NCBI GenBank assembly: GCA_028822445.1
Contig: JAPKDQ010000007.1
Coordinates: forward strand, 1 to 64,000
Reading direction: 5' to 3'
Origin: Rhodospirillaceae bacterium
Lineage (GTDB): Bacteria; Pseudomonadota; Alphaproteobacteria; Rhodospirillales; Rhodospirillaceae
Length of the DNA stretch: 64,000 nt
Made by a program: the position numbers and the translations under genes. This document shows, piece after piece, positions 43,687-53,133 of the stretch (position 1 is its first letter; the number at the start of each line of letters is the position of its first letter). Under the pieces are notes generated by a model. It had not been told where the DNA came from. It did no database searches and was given only the letters and a program-made list of their open reading frames with translations.

Positions 43687-44280
43687 ATGACTGACTCGGC
43701 AAAAGAAACACCTAAGCCGCCTGCCTATGCCGCGGAAAAGCGCCAAAAGAAGATACCCCGCCGCATAACCAAAGACCGGCTGCGCAATATCGCGCTCTAT
43801 CATCTCCAACGCTATGCGACCAGCGCGGCTAATCTCAATAACGTCCTCTACCGACGAGTACTCAAAACTGCGAGACACCACGAAACTGACATGGACGAAG
43901 CAAAAATCTGGATTTCTGACGTTATTGATGGCCTGGTGCGATCAAGCGCGATCGACGACACCCGCTATGCGGACGGAAAAGCACTAACAATGCTCCGTCG
44001 CGGCCAATCACCCCGAAAGGTCCAAGCCTACCTAGCGTCCAAAGGGATAAATCCAGATACAATTAGCGCCGCCTTATCTGCTGCAGGAGAAGAGATTGGA
44101 GATGTTGACCTTAAGGCGGCAGAGGCATACGCGATGAGACGGCGACTAGGCCCGTTCCGCATTGACGGCCTCACTCAAGAAAAGAAAAAGAAAGAACTCG
44201 CAATCTTAGGAAGAGCAGGATTTCGATATGAGACAGCTCTAAAGATCGTTGAAGCCGACACAGAAGACGACCTTTATTAG
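43687..44280 (+). CDS. recX: Regulatory protein RecX
   Basis: 197-aa all-helical RecX-family protein that modulates RecA filaments. Three tandem three-helix repeats are recognisable: RLRNIALYHLQRYATSAANLNNVL, IDDTRYADGKALTMLRRGQSPRKVQAYLASKGI, and ELAILGRAGFRYETALKIVE. The N-terminal 35 residues are basic and low in complexity. It is not next to recA here. Divergent from the ABC permease. Confidence 0.85.
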   Translation: MTDSAKETPKPPAYAAEKRQKKIPRRITKDRLRNIALYHLQRYATSAANLNNVLYRRVLKTARHHETDMDEAKIWISDVIDGLVRSSAIDDTRYADGKALTMLRRGQSPRKVQAYLASKGINPDTISAALSAAGEEIGDVDLKAAEAYAMRRRLGPFRIDGLTQEKKKKELAILGRAGFRYETALKIVEADTEDDLY

Positions 44281-44306
44281 TTCAGAGAACCAATGATGGG
44301 TAGGGC

Positions 44307-44828
44307 CTACCGACGCGACAACAAGGCAGCGTTTTCAATTTTAGTTCTATGAGCGAGTAAGACTGCATTCAAAACCGTGTAGACGCCGGCGATCTCCCAG
44401 GCACCGATGACGCTGGGCAAAAGGGCGACCTCGCAGACGACAATCCAGTAATTCGGGTGCCGTGCATATTTGTAAGGTCCCGATACAATGAGTGGCGCAT
44501 CTGGAAGCGAGATAATCCGGGTTGTCCAGAAGCGACCCAAGGTAAGTAGCACCCACGCTCTACCAACTTGTAAGAAGATATATAACCCGCACAGCAGCCA
44601 ATTTAGTGAAGGCTCCACTACCAGGGCCCAGACGAACAAGCTCAACAGCCACGAACTATGAAGTAGAATGAATAGGGGGTAGTGCCGAGGGCCGTGTTCG
44701 ACCCACCCATGCTCCAAAAGCGCACGCGTATTTACACAACCTAAAACAAGCTCACAGAGCCTTTGGCCTGCCACACAAAGCAGCAAAATTAGAACAGGCC
44801 AAGACATCTCATACCCGCCATCCGTCAT
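44307..44828 (-). CDS. ICMT-type carboxyl/O-methyltransferase paired with a type III PKS
   Basis: 173-aa polytopic membrane methyltransferase of the isoprenylcysteine carboxyl methyltransferase family. About five helices. The SAM-binding C-terminal element is LIVSGPYKYARHPNYWIVVCEVALLP (the RHPNY motif). It overlaps the upstream type III polyketide synthase by four bases. In Bacillus subtilis the analogous pair (BpsA, BpsB) makes alkylpyrones and their methyl ethers, so O-methylation of a polyketide is the likely job here. Confidence 0.85.
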   Translation of the reverse strand: MTDGGYEMSWPVLILLLCVAGQRLCELVLGCVNTRALLEHGWVEHGPRHYPLFILLHSSWLLSLFVWALVVEPSLNWLLCGLYIFLQVGRAWVLLTLGRFWTTRIISLPDAPLIVSGPYKYARHPNYWIVVCEVALLPSVIGAWEIAGVYTVLNAVLLAHRTKIENAALLSRR

Positions 44829-45910
44829 AGCAAATTCAATAGGGCCATACCGGCCGTGAACCCGGGGCCAAGTGCTGTCATGAGGTGGTGTCCCTTTTCA
44901 CGCGACTGAATTGCTTGCTCCAAGACCGCGAGAACTGTGACTGCCGACATGTTACCGCGGTCACGCAAGACAGTCCGTGCATGGATAAGAGCGTCATCGC
45001 TAAGGTCAAGCGCGCCCTCCAAGGCTGCAAGCACCTTCTCTCCTCCAGGGTGGCAAAGTACGCCATCAAGGTTTTCCAATTCCAAATCATTTCTTGCGAG
45101 AAACGCGTCGGTCACCGGCCTAAGTTCTTTACGCACAGCATTCGGAATATCAGGTGAGAAAACAACGCCCAGTCCATCTTCTTCGACACGCCAACCCATC
45201 ATAGCGCGAGAATTTGGCCAGGTATGCTCACCCCAAGCGTTAATTGTAGCTACCGGCGCACTTTCCTGAACGTTGCCACCTACGCTGGCCTTCACCAAGA
45301 TCGCAGCCGCGCCATCGCCGAAAATCGCCGTACCTATCAAATTCGCTTTGCTGTCATCTGATGCGCGGAACGTTAGGCCACATAGCTCAACGCACAAGAA
45401 CAGAACCCATTGACCCGGCATAGAGCTTGCTAAAGCTGCGGCTCGGGACAAACCAATAACTCCACCGGCACACCCCAGACCGAAGATCGGCAAGCGCTGC
45501 ACGGTTGGCTTTAAACTTAGTGGCCCTTGAATAAGTGAGTCTAAACTCGGCGTGACGATGCCAGTGCTCGAAACAACGACAGTTGCACCAATTTCATCCG
45601 CGCTCACCTTAACCGAACCCATACACGCTACAGCTGCCTCTTGAAGCAAGGCGATGGAATGCTCTTCATACAATGCTGTCCGCTCAGGCCAGCCATGAGG
45701 CTCAAGATACCAGTCTAGTGGAACACAGGAGTGACGCCTCTCAACGCCCGCATTGCCATAGGCTTTCGCCATCCGTCTAAAATACTCCGGCTTATGTCCA
45801 AAAATATGAGCGGCCTTTGCCGCCACGTCATCTTGGCGCAGGATGTGTTTAGGGTACGCGGTCGCAACCGCATAAACATTCGCAATGCTTTTGGGGGTCT
45901 GGGGAGCCAT
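44825..45910 (-). CDS. Type III polyketide synthase (alkylpyrone type)
   Basis: 361-aa chalcone synthase-like homodimeric enzyme that extends an acyl-CoA starter with malonyl-CoA. The catalytic triad is visible: Cys in PIFGLGCAGGVIGL, His in VLCHPGGEKVL and Asn in LRDRGNMSAVTVL. The early SSTGIVTPSLDSLI and final ALGPGFTAGMALL are typical. Closest in style to bacterial long-chain alkylpyrone/alkylresorcinol synthases. Its stop overlaps the start of the ICMT-type methyltransferase gene, so the two form an operon for a methylated polyketide lipid. Confidence 0.9.
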   Translation of the reverse strand: MAPQTPKSIANVYAVATAYPKHILRQDDVAAKAAHIFGHKPEYFRRMAKAYGNAGVERRHSCVPLDWYLEPHGWPERTALYEEHSIALLQEAAVACMGSVKVSADEIGATVVVSSTGIVTPSLDSLIQGPLSLKPTVQRLPIFGLGCAGGVIGLSRAAALASSMPGQWVLFLCVELCGLTFRASDDSKANLIGTAIFGDGAAAILVKASVGGNVQESAPVATINAWGEHTWPNSRAMMGWRVEEDGLGVVFSPDIPNAVRKELRPVTDAFLARNDLELENLDGVLCHPGGEKVLAALEGALDLSDDALIHARTVLRDRGNMSAVTVLAVLEQAIQSREKGHHLMTALGPGFTAGMALLNLL

Positions 45911-46089
45911 AAATCCACACTATCAGAGATCGACTAAACTTTCTTTTTGGGTCTAATAAAAAAAATAAAACCTAGTTTTTATATAATTCTTGCAGTTGCG
46001 GTCTTTCTTTCTATTTTTCTACTTCATTTATTTTCTTTCCAGAAAAATCAACGAATACGCCTATTATAGCCGAGTAATACGGGGCCACC

Positions 46090-46878
46090 TCACACGCCTT
46101 TGATGAATGCAACAACGGCTTCTGCCCATGCTTTGGGCTGTTCATCAACAATATCATGAGTACCACCCGCCAATTCGGTGAAGGCCATGTCAGGCCGCAT
46201 ACCCCGAGCTCGGCAGCTGAGGTGATAAATATCGTCACCGGTATTAGTAAGGATTAGCGTAGGAATCTTAAGACCCATAAAGGCATCTGTTATATCGTAC
46301 TCGAACGCCGCCTTATGGCCGTGCCAAAATGTCTCGCCTGACCATAACGTCTGCATAAAATTGTGATGCATCGCATCGATATCAGTCCACCCATCAGTTG
46401 CCGCCATACGGGCATTCCATCGCGTTTTAAAGTGGCTGCCGTCCGGCTCAACCTTCATCGGTCCCGGCGCACCGACGCGACCATCGCGTTCCGCCTCAGA
46501 AAACACGGGGGGCCCGTTCAATATGAGAGATTTAACGCGATTAGGGTGAAGGTGTGCAAATTCAGTAACGTTCGCAGCACCGGTGTGGTGACCTAAAAAA
46601 TGAGCCTTCTCGAGACCAAGACGGTCGAGGACAGGTCCAAAAGCGCTGGAGTAATCACGAACCGAGGGGCGCAGCGCGGGCACTTCTGAACCTCCGAAGC
46701 CGGGCGTATCAATACCAACCGCCATAATACCTGAAGCCGCAAGAAACGGGTAAGCCTTGCGAAACATGTTGGATGAACTCGGTGACTGGTGAGAGAGAAT
46801 CAAGGGGATTCCCTCACCCAGAATCTGGAAATGAATCTGACCCGTCGGACCGTCGACATACGCGCGACGTGGCTTCAT
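46090..46878 (-). CDS. Alpha/beta-hydrolase fold protein with GHHTG elbow (second copy)
   Basis: 262 aa. Oxyanion region LILSHQSPSSS, GIDTPGFGGSE, elbow FLGHHTGAANVTEF with His at the nucleophile place, acid candidate in NTGDDIYHL, and base His in AGGTHDIVDEQP. Unlike the protein at 75-863, the acid and base are both present. Overlaps the upstream related gene by four bases (ATGA), so the pair is co-translated and may act together or on related substrates. Substrate unknown. No flanking pathway genes are seen. Confidence 0.8.
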   Translation of the reverse strand: MKPRRAYVDGPTGQIHFQILGEGIPLILSHQSPSSSNMFRKAYPFLAASGIMAVGIDTPGFGGSEVPALRPSVRDYSSAFGPVLDRLGLEKAHFLGHHTGAANVTEFAHLHPNRVKSLILNGPPVFSEAERDGRVGAPGPMKVEPDGSHFKTRWNARMAATDGWTDIDAMHHNFMQTLWSGETFWHGHKAAFEYDITDAFMGLKIPTLILTNTGDDIYHLSCRARGMRPDMAFTELAGGTHDIVDEQPKAWAEAVVAFIKGV

Positions 46879-47666
46879 GAGTTCGCCCCTAAAACGTGGT
46901 CAGCAACGAATGATGCCCAGCGCTCCGCTTCTTCAAAAATAATGTGAAATGTTCCGCCATCCAACTCTGAATAAGTGATGTCCGGCCGAATTTCGCGAAG
47001 ATATGGCATCCGTTCATGCAAGACGTCACCAGTATTTGAAACTACGACTGTTGGTACGGTAAGCGATTTAAAATCGGCTTCCATATCGTACTTAAATGCC
47101 GCGTGATGGCCGAACCATTCGTTAGACCCAGCCCAAAAGAAGTGCACAAGTGACCAATGAAGTGCTTCAGGGGTCGCGGACCCACCGGACACCGTGTCAC
47201 CTAAAACCCAACGATCTGTAAAATGCGAGCCGTCTGCCCTTGGTGTTTGATCAAAATGTGGTTTGGCAAGGCGTTCTGCACGCTTCTCCGGCGTGTAAAT
47301 TGGCACGCCATGAAGCAACAATTGGCTCACCATCTCAGGATGGGATGACGCAAAGGCTGCTGCAATGGACGCACCAGTGTGGTGTCCAAGAACGGCAGCT
47401 TTTGGAAGCCCAATTTTCTTAAGTGTTTCGGCAAGTGACTCCGCGTAGTCCTCAATCGAGGGAGGGTCATAAGGTCCATCGGACAGCCCAAAGCCTGGGG
47501 TGTCAACCGCAACGCAGCGGATACCGCGTTTAGCCAGAAAGGGCATTGCATGCTTAAACTGGAGCGAAGACCAAGCTGTTTGGTGCAAAAGGACAAGCGC
47601 TGGACCTTCGCCCAGTTCGCGCACATGAACCTGACCCATCGGGCCATCTATATATTTATTTTCCAT
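46875..47666 (-). CDS. Alpha/beta-hydrolase fold protein with GHHTG elbow (third copy)
   Basis: About 263 aa. Same plan as its neighbour: VLLHQTAWSS, VDTPGFGLSDGPYDPPS, elbow VLGHHTGASIAAAF, acid in NTGDVLHERM, base His in GGTFHIIFEEAE. The opening NKYIDGPMGQVHVRELGEG resembles AYVDGPTGQIHFQILGEG of the next gene, showing recent duplication. Start chosen at ATG 47666; the longer ORF-track start adds residues unlike the relatives. Confidence 0.8.
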   Translation of the reverse strand: MENKYIDGPMGQVHVRELGEGPALVLLHQTAWSSLQFKHAMPFLAKRGIRCVAVDTPGFGLSDGPYDPPSIEDYAESLAETLKKIGLPKAAVLGHHTGASIAAAFASSHPEMVSQLLLHGVPIYTPEKRAERLAKPHFDQTPRADGSHFTDRWVLGDTVSGGSATPEALHWSLVHFFWAGSNEWFGHHAAFKYDMEADFKSLTVPTVVVSNTGDVLHERMPYLREIRPDITYSELDGGTFHIIFEEAERWASFVADHVLGANS

Positions 47667-47705
47667 GGCTCTGAGCATAACGGCTTGTGCCACGAGACCA
47701 AGCAA

Positions 47706-48154
47706 GAAAGACGCTAATCAGCGGGAACCCGAAACTCTAACTGCCCCTCGTCCGGTGTCTCGGGCAACGCTTAATTACTAGGAATCCGCTCGATGGCGGG
47801 CTCCAGCAAAGACCTCAAATACTCCGCCACTCCGGAGCTATTCTCACTCGCGCAGCCTGAACACGAAACAAAAGCACCCTAATCGCGGTCGAACAGGAGA
47901 ATATCAGGACCCGCTTGGAGCACCTCAAACGCCTAACCCAAACTATCACGCCATCCACACCGGTCCATTCTGGACTTACACCAGTATTCCACAGCGGAAA
48001 GACACCAACAGTTTCTTGCAAACCCGCAAGCACCTCAGAATCTATTAACATTAAGCGTGGCGCCCATCCTTCTGCGCTGGCTGCAAAGGTCTTCTATTAG
48101 GCCCCCCGACCAGTGAGCCAGAAATCTTTTCCGATAACTTGCCAACAAGCGCCA
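47706..48154. other. 450-bp stretch without a recognisable gene
   Basis: Between the hydrolase pair and the PAP2 gene, both on the minus strand. Open frames of 61-78 codons on both strands look like chance and show no family features. It may hold the promoter of the hydrolase pair. I see no convincing terminator, repeat or RNA. Confidence 0.5.
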
Positions 48155-48844
48155 TCAAGAATCTCCACATTCGTGGGGGGAAACTAATATAAGGCGCGCC
48201 AATACGATATTGACTGCGACAACAATGATACCAGCAAAAATGATGTCGCTAAGAAAGTGGGCGCCTTCGGCCATGCGCGCGATACCCATAAGCAAGCCAA
48301 TCCCCACACCGGCAGAAATTATCGGAGACCTTTGGCCAACAGGAAGCAGAAAGGCAAATGCCGTGACCCAAAATACCAACGCCGCATGCCCTGAAACGAA
48401 TGAGCAATTACGCACACACGCATCCGAAAGCCAGAGGGCTGGCGTGAAGGGATCATCACCGCTAAATGGCACGACATCTCGCGGCCTCGCCCGGCCATGG
48501 AACACCTTGAGAAAACTCTCCACGATCAAGCCAGGTCCAATCAATAGCGTTGTTACGAGATAGGCGGCCTTACGGCCGGTTACGCTCCAAAAGGACTGAC
48601 CAAGAACACGCCCTGCCACCCACAGAATCAGAATAAAAAGAAGCATGCCAATAATAAGCGGCGGCACACCGCTCCTAGCAAACTGCATTAAGTTCGAACG
48701 TGGGGTCCAAGCCGCGGCGCTACCGTCAAAGAATAAGCCACTCACCCACAGGTCCAACTGCGGAAAGACGCTCACCAACACGGCACAAACGATAGCCACC
48801 CACCACGGCCGTGCAATCACCTGGGCTATAATCACACTCAACAT
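48155..48844 (-). CDS. PAP2-family membrane phosphatase
   Basis: 229-aa polytopic inner-membrane phosphatase. The three PAP2 catalytic motifs are present: KVFHGRARPRD (motif 1), SFVSGHAA (motif 2) and ARMAEGAHFLSDI (motif 3, His nucleophile region). About six helices. Likely substrates are lipid phosphates such as undecaprenyl pyrophosphate, phosphatidate or lipid A. Directly followed on the same strand by no gene, and preceded by an ArnT/PMT-like transferase whose stop overlaps its start, which favours a role in lipid A or cell-envelope glycolipid modification. Confidence 0.88.
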   Translation of the reverse strand: MLSVIIAQVIARPWWVAIVCAVLVSVFPQLDLWVSGLFFDGSAAAWTPRSNLMQFARSGVPPLIIGMLLFILILWVAGRVLGQSFWSVTGRKAAYLVTTLLIGPGLIVESFLKVFHGRARPRDVVPFSGDDPFTPALWLSDACVRNCSFVSGHAALVFWVTAFAFLLPVGQRSPIISAGVGIGLLMGIARMAEGAHFLSDIIFAGIIVVAVNIVLARLILVSPHECGDS

Positions 48845-50355
48845 TAGTTGTAGCCTCGAAAATCACTAAGCAGATACGCGCTGAGCTCAAGCGCATTACC
48901 AGAGTATGACCTAGACCGGAAGGTAGCGATCAGGCGGCTATCGGTAAAAGACATACTAGCTCTCTCCGGAGAATCATGTCGCACCACATAGAGAAAGTTC
49001 TCCCCAACTGCTGTGCTGAGCTCTGTCATAATCTCGTAGTGATTATTGCGCTTTACTGTAGGATTCCACATGACCGCATCGAAGGGATTTGGTCGCGCGT
49101 AATAAATCAGCGCTGACATGACTTTGCGGTCATCAAAAAGTAGCCTTACTCCCGGAAACTCAATTTGTAACTCCGTCGCCCAGTCACCAGCATGGTCCCA
49201 TCCGCGCATTCTACGGGCAGGGTCTAATATAGGTGTAATCGGAATATTTAACGTACGTGCAATCAGATCAAAATTATAGAGAAGGATCGCAGCAAAGACA
49301 TGAACAGCAAGCGACGCTTTCAGCCACCCAACACGATTTATTTTCAAAGCCTCACCGGCAACCAAGACCGTAGCGGCAACATAAGCAGTCGCGGCCCAAT
49401 TAGCGTGAGCACGCGTAAAAAATGCCTCAATCGTAATCAACACTACAATCGGCAAAGAATACGCGAACAGTCTCCGCTGGGTGTCGTCTAGCAATGGGCG
49501 GTCTTGCCCCAGGACCAAACGGCGAAACACAATGATGAGGTACATCGTGAACAACACTGGCCCGAACACCGCGAATTGGCTGCTGAAAAACTCCAGCGCC
49601 TTTAAGGGATTAAGATGATCGCCACCTATATTGATGTTCTCGCCGGTATGGATGTAACTGGAAAAACCACTTGACCAATTCCACATAAAATTCGGGATGT
49701 ACAAAACCAGAGCAAGGGTTGTCGCCGACCAGAATTTTGTTCGCTTCCAGACTGGGTCAGCTGAATGGCGCCATACAGCATCCACAACAATACCGAGCAA
49801 GAAGAAAACCATCGCGTATTTGCTCAGAAATCCAAAGCCCAGCGCCGCGCCAAACAGAAGCCACCACGCCCAGCGGTCCGTTGCCTCAGCCCGGAGCAAC
49901 GCAAGCAATGCAATTGCCCAAAAGAATAATAGATAAACATCCGTCGAGACAATCATCGAAGAAAGGCTAATACCAGGCAGTAACGCAAATGATCCTGCGG
50001 CCCAGAACCCAGCGCGACTGTTATAAAGCGCGCGCGCCAACAAAAATACGAGCATCGATGTTCCGCCATGAAAGAGCGGAGCACTAACTCGCACACAGCC
50101 TTCACCATCGCCACACAGCGCTGTTGTTCCAGCAATAACCCACGCAATAACAGGTGGCTTTGAGTAATATCCGAACGCCAAATCTTGCGCCCAAATCCAA
50201 TACTGTGCTTCGTCAAAGAACAGCGGGAACGGAGACGATGCCACGACGAGGATACGAAACATCGTAACCGTAAGCACTGTGGCCAATGCCATAGAAAACC
50301 AAACCGGGTTGTTCTCGTCGGTCAAACTATCCGTCGTCATGCCCTGGCTAGCCAT
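48844..50355 (-). CDS. ArnT/PMT-like lipid-linked glycosyltransferase
   Basis: 503-aa membrane GT-C glycosyltransferase (PMT_2/GT83-like). The catalytic first periplasmic loop PFPLFFDEAQYWIWAQDLAFGYYSKPPVIAWVI has the Asp-Glu pair and the PP motif. About eleven to twelve helices follow, with a periplasmic C-terminal domain. It would move a sugar from an undecaprenyl- or dolichyl-type lipid phosphate onto lipid A, another lipid or a protein. Start (50355) overlaps lptG by 8 bases; ATG 50340 is an alternative. Operon order lptG - this gene - PAP2 points to outer-membrane lipid biology. Confidence 0.85.
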   Translation of the reverse strand: MASQGMTTDSLTDENNPVWFSMALATVLTVTMFRILVVASSPFPLFFDEAQYWIWAQDLAFGYYSKPPVIAWVIAGTTALCGDGEGCVRVSAPLFHGGTSMLVFLLARALYNSRAGFWAAGSFALLPGISLSSMIVSTDVYLLFFWAIALLALLRAEATDRWAWWLLFGAALGFGFLSKYAMVFFLLGIVVDAVWRHSADPVWKRTKFWSATTLALVLYIPNFMWNWSSGFSSYIHTGENINIGGDHLNPLKALEFFSSQFAVFGPVLFTMYLIIVFRRLVLGQDRPLLDDTQRRLFAYSLPIVVLITIEAFFTRAHANWAATAYVAATVLVAGEALKINRVGWLKASLAVHVFAAILLYNFDLIARTLNIPITPILDPARRMRGWDHAGDWATELQIEFPGVRLLFDDRKVMSALIYYARPNPFDAVMWNPTVKRNNHYEIMTELSTAVGENFLYVVRHDSPERASMSFTDSRLIATFRSRSYSGNALELSAYLLSDFRGYN

Positions 50356-51454
50356 CTTCTCGATGAAATAAGTAGGCCAGACCTAGAAGGGCGGCCACAG
50401 TTGTCGGTGCCCAGGCCGCCAGAGGAAGGGGCAAAATCGCAGACAACCCAAGCGCATATGTAAGACGCGAAAAAAAGTAGAGCATAAAACCCGCACCCAG
50501 GCCGGCTAACCCGCGCTTCATCCAACCACCCAAGCGATTATTGGTGGTCAAGTAGAAAGCTGACGCAACGAGCACCATGGCGCAAAATAGAAACGGCGAT
50601 GCCAACAAAGAGTGCCAATACAGGCGATGAGGTCGTGTCGAAAACCCGGATTCCTCGGAGAACCTTATGAACTTAGGCAACTCCCAGAACGACATAGTTT
50701 CAGGGGCCGCAAAACTTTCTTGAACTTGGCTTATCGAAATTTTTATAGGTAAGAATAGTTCTTCGTGGAACGCAGGCTTCACTTCTGGAGCACTTTCCCA
50801 CACGCGATCAAGCTTTAAGAACCCATCCAGCAATTGTCCTGTCTCAGCTTCAAACCGCCTTACAAACCTATCAGCCTTATCCATCTCGAATAAGCTAACG
50901 CCCGTGACGTATAGAATACTGCCGTCTTGACGAACGCCGCGCGAATGCACAACGATTTGTCTGTCTTTAGATGTTTCTCGTAACCACATACCACCGACAC
51001 CAATATTCAAGGTGTTCACGCGTTTAAGAAGCAACTCGTCTTTCAGCCGCTCATACGTCTGGTAAAGGCTTGCTGAGAACGGATTGACGGCCATGAGGTT
51101 AAAAATACCGAGACCTGCGACCAGCAGCATGGTCGGTGCCAGAAACTGCCAAACCGACACACCGGCAGAACGCATCACGATAAGTTCCGAATTTCTCGCC
51201 AGACGGAATAGCGCAAACATCATGCCAATCATGACCGCAAACGGGAGGACATCTTGCAGGGTATGCGGTAGCTTTAAGGCGGCCAAGCCGACTAATGTCC
51301 CCAGCCCTAAGTCACCAGCAGTCACCGAGCGGCGCACCAGTTCAATGAGGTCGAACAACATGATTAACCCCATAACCACAAGCAACACGCTGACAAAGGC
51401 GACAATAAATTGCCAGCCAATGTACAGAGACAGTGTGGGTGCGAGCCTATTCAA
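50348..51454 (-). CDS. lptG: LPS export permease LptG
   Basis: 368-aa LptF/LptG-family (YjgQ-type) permease of the LptB2FG lipopolysaccharide exporter. Two N-terminal helix pairs (SLYIGWQFIVAFVSVLLVVMGLIMLFDLIELV and LPHTLQDVLPFAVMIGMMFALFRLARNSELIVMRSAG) frame the coupling helix region. A periplasmic beta-jellyroll domain (about residues 130-260) and three C-terminal helices follow. LptF would normally precede it in an operon, but here the upstream gene is divergent and unrelated, so lptF must be elsewhere. Confidence 0.9.
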   Translation of the reverse strand: MNRLAPTLSLYIGWQFIVAFVSVLLVVMGLIMLFDLIELVRRSVTAGDLGLGTLVGLAALKLPHTLQDVLPFAVMIGMMFALFRLARNSELIVMRSAGVSVWQFLAPTMLLVAGLGIFNLMAVNPFSASLYQTYERLKDELLLKRVNTLNIGVGGMWLRETSKDRQIVVHSRGVRQDGSILYVTGVSLFEMDKADRFVRRFEAETGQLLDGFLKLDRVWESAPEVKPAFHEELFLPIKISISQVQESFAAPETMSFWELPKFIRFSEESGFSTRPHRLYWHSLLASPFLFCAMVLVASAFYLTTNNRLGGWMKRGLAGLGAGFMLYFFSRLTYALGLSAILPLPLAAWAPTTVAALLGLAYLFHREDG

Positions 51455-51568
51455 GTGAAGAATGCCTATATCATGAGCGCCAGAGTGGTAACATACTGGA
51501 AAACATACGAACGGTGAACGCCAGCCGAAACTATTCTACACCGTGATTTAATCCGATGGACCCTACAG

Positions 51569-52153
51569 ATGGTAAAACTCAACAAAATCTATACGCGCAC
51601 GGGAGATAAGGGTGAAACCGGGCTTGGCGATGGCACCAGGCTCCCAAAACACGCCCCAAGGGTCGCGGCCTATGGCGATATCGATGAAACCAACGCAATA
51701 CTGGGCTTGGCGGTCATTGCGCTTCAAGAGGGCCCTGACGACCAATCAGACATCGTTTCAATCCTGGCTCGTATTCAGAATGATTTGTTCGATCTGGGTG
51801 CTGACCTCTGTGTACCAGCGCATGATGCTGAAGAACCCGGCACTAGCCTAAGAATGACGACCTCTCAAGTTGAAGCCCTTGAGCACAATATTGACAACCT
51901 TAATGCTGGACTAGAGCCTTTGACATCTTTCGTGCTGCCTGGTGGCACTGCAACCGCGGCGCACCTTCACCACGGAAGAACCGTGGCACGAAGAGCTGAA
52001 CGAACGATGACTGACCTCGCCACTCAAGCGCCAATTAACGAGCACGCCCTAACCTACATAAACCGTCTTTCAGACCTACTCTTCGTCATGGCAAGGGTCG
52101 CAAATAGAGCTAGTGTCGGAGACGTACTCTGGAAACCTGGCGGCAAACGCTGA
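51569..52153 (+). CDS. Cob(I)alamin adenosyltransferase (PduO type)
   Basis: 194-aa helical-bundle enzyme that makes adenosylcobalamin from cob(I)alamin and ATP. ATP-binding N-terminus KIYTRTGDKGETGLGDGTRLPK, GDIDETNAILGLA, and the later LPGGTATAAHLHHGRTVARRAERTM with the conserved Arg/Glu set. Preceding etfB-etfA and a hydroxyacyl-CoA dehydrogenase gene on the same strand, which suggests a link to fatty- or organic-acid degradation through methylmalonyl-CoA mutase, not encoded here. Confidence 0.92.
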   Translation: MVKLNKIYTRTGDKGETGLGDGTRLPKHAPRVAAYGDIDETNAILGLAVIALQEGPDDQSDIVSILARIQNDLFDLGADLCVPAHDAEEPGTSLRMTTSQVEALEHNIDNLNAGLEPLTSFVLPGGTATAAHLHHGRTVARRAERTMTDLATQAPINEHALTYINRLSDLLFVMARVANRASVGDVLWKPGGKR

Positions 52154-52287
52154 ACGCACAGTTAAACGACCTCGGAGCAACCCACGTCATCGAAAATAAC
52201 CCCTCCTAAGACGCCGCTTTACAGGGTGAACGCAATGCTGCATCGCAGCATATTGAGCATTGACTCACCACGACCAAAGGATTAGGT

Positions 52288-52295
52288 GTGTACAC
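52288..52295. promoter_or_regulatory. Palindrome and candidate promoter region before etfB
   Basis: GTGTACAC (52288-52295) is a perfect 8-bp palindrome followed by TATAAC (about 52309), which could be a -10. The 227 bases between the adenosyltransferase gene and etfB hold no gene. The palindrome could be an operator half-site pair; this is a weak call. Confidence 0.25.
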
Positions 52296-52380
52296 TTAAA
52301 TGGCTGTGTATAACGTTTTTTTGCATAGCCGCAGCGCTAAATCTCCCGGTTTTTTTTAAAATGTATACGGAACCCTCACC

Positions 52381-53133
52381 ATGAAGGTCCTGGTCGCCGT
52401 TAAACGTGTGGTCGACTACAACGTCAAAGTTCGCGTCAAAGGGGATAATTCCGGCGTTGAGCTCGCAAATGTCAAAATGTCCATGAACCCATTCGACGAA
52501 ATTGCAGTCGAAGAAGCGGTTCGCCTCAAAGAGGCCGGCACGATTGAAGAGGTCGTAGCTGTCAGTATGGGTGTTCAACAGTGTCAAGAAACAATTCGAA
52601 CGGCCCTAGCGATGGGCGCAGATCGAGGCATCTTGGTGCAAACGGAAGATGAACTTCAGCCTCTCGCCGTTGCCAAAATGTTAAAGGCCATCGTTGATAA
52701 AGAGAGCCCCGACATGGTGATCGTCGGTAAACAAGCCATTGATGACGACGCGAACCAAACCGGTCAAATGCTCGCTGCTCTGATGGGTTGGCCCCAAGGT
52801 ACTTTTGCTTCGAAAGTCGAATTGTCTGATGGCAAAGCCACTGTTACACGTGAAGTTGATGACGGGCTCGAAACGGTAGCCCTTTCCATGCCTTGCGTCG
52901 TGACCACAGACCTTCGGCTAAATGAGCCACGCTACGCATCTTTGCCTAATATTATGAAGGCAAAGAAGAAACCAATCGACACAGTCACACCAGAAGACTT
53001 GGGTGTAGATCCAACCCCCCGAATTACAACGCTTAAGGTTGAAGAACCACCGAAGCGCGAAGGTGGTGTCAAAGTCGCCGACGTGGCTGAACTTGTCGAT
53101 AAACTCCGTAATGAAGCCAAGGTGATCTCATGA
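52381..53133 (+). CDS. etfB: Electron transfer flavoprotein beta subunit
   Basis: 250 aa. ETF beta carries the AMP site and, with ETF alpha, passes electrons from acyl-CoA and other dehydrogenases to the quinone pool. [20 protein letters not shown], the [18 protein letters not shown] signature, and [32 protein letters not shown] are characteristic. ATGA-type overlap with etfA (53130) gives coupled translation and equal subunit supply. Confidence 0.96.
   Translation: MKVLVAVKRVVDYNVKVRVKGDNSGVELANVKMSMNPFDEIAVEEAVRLKEAGTIEEVVAVSMGVQQCQETIRTALAMGADRGILVQTEDELQPLAVAKMLKAIVDKESPDMVIVGKQAIDDDANQTGQMLAALMGWPQGTFASKVELSDGKATVTREVDDGLETVALSMPCVVTTDLRLNEPRYASLPNIMKAKKKPIDTVTPEDLGVDPTPRITTLKVEEPPKREGGVKVADVAELVDKLRNEAKVIS

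Noticed and set aside
47815-48100. Overlapping 61-78 aa ORFs on both strands in the gap before the PAP2 gene
   Set aside because: No RBS, no family resemblance, odd composition; probably chance.
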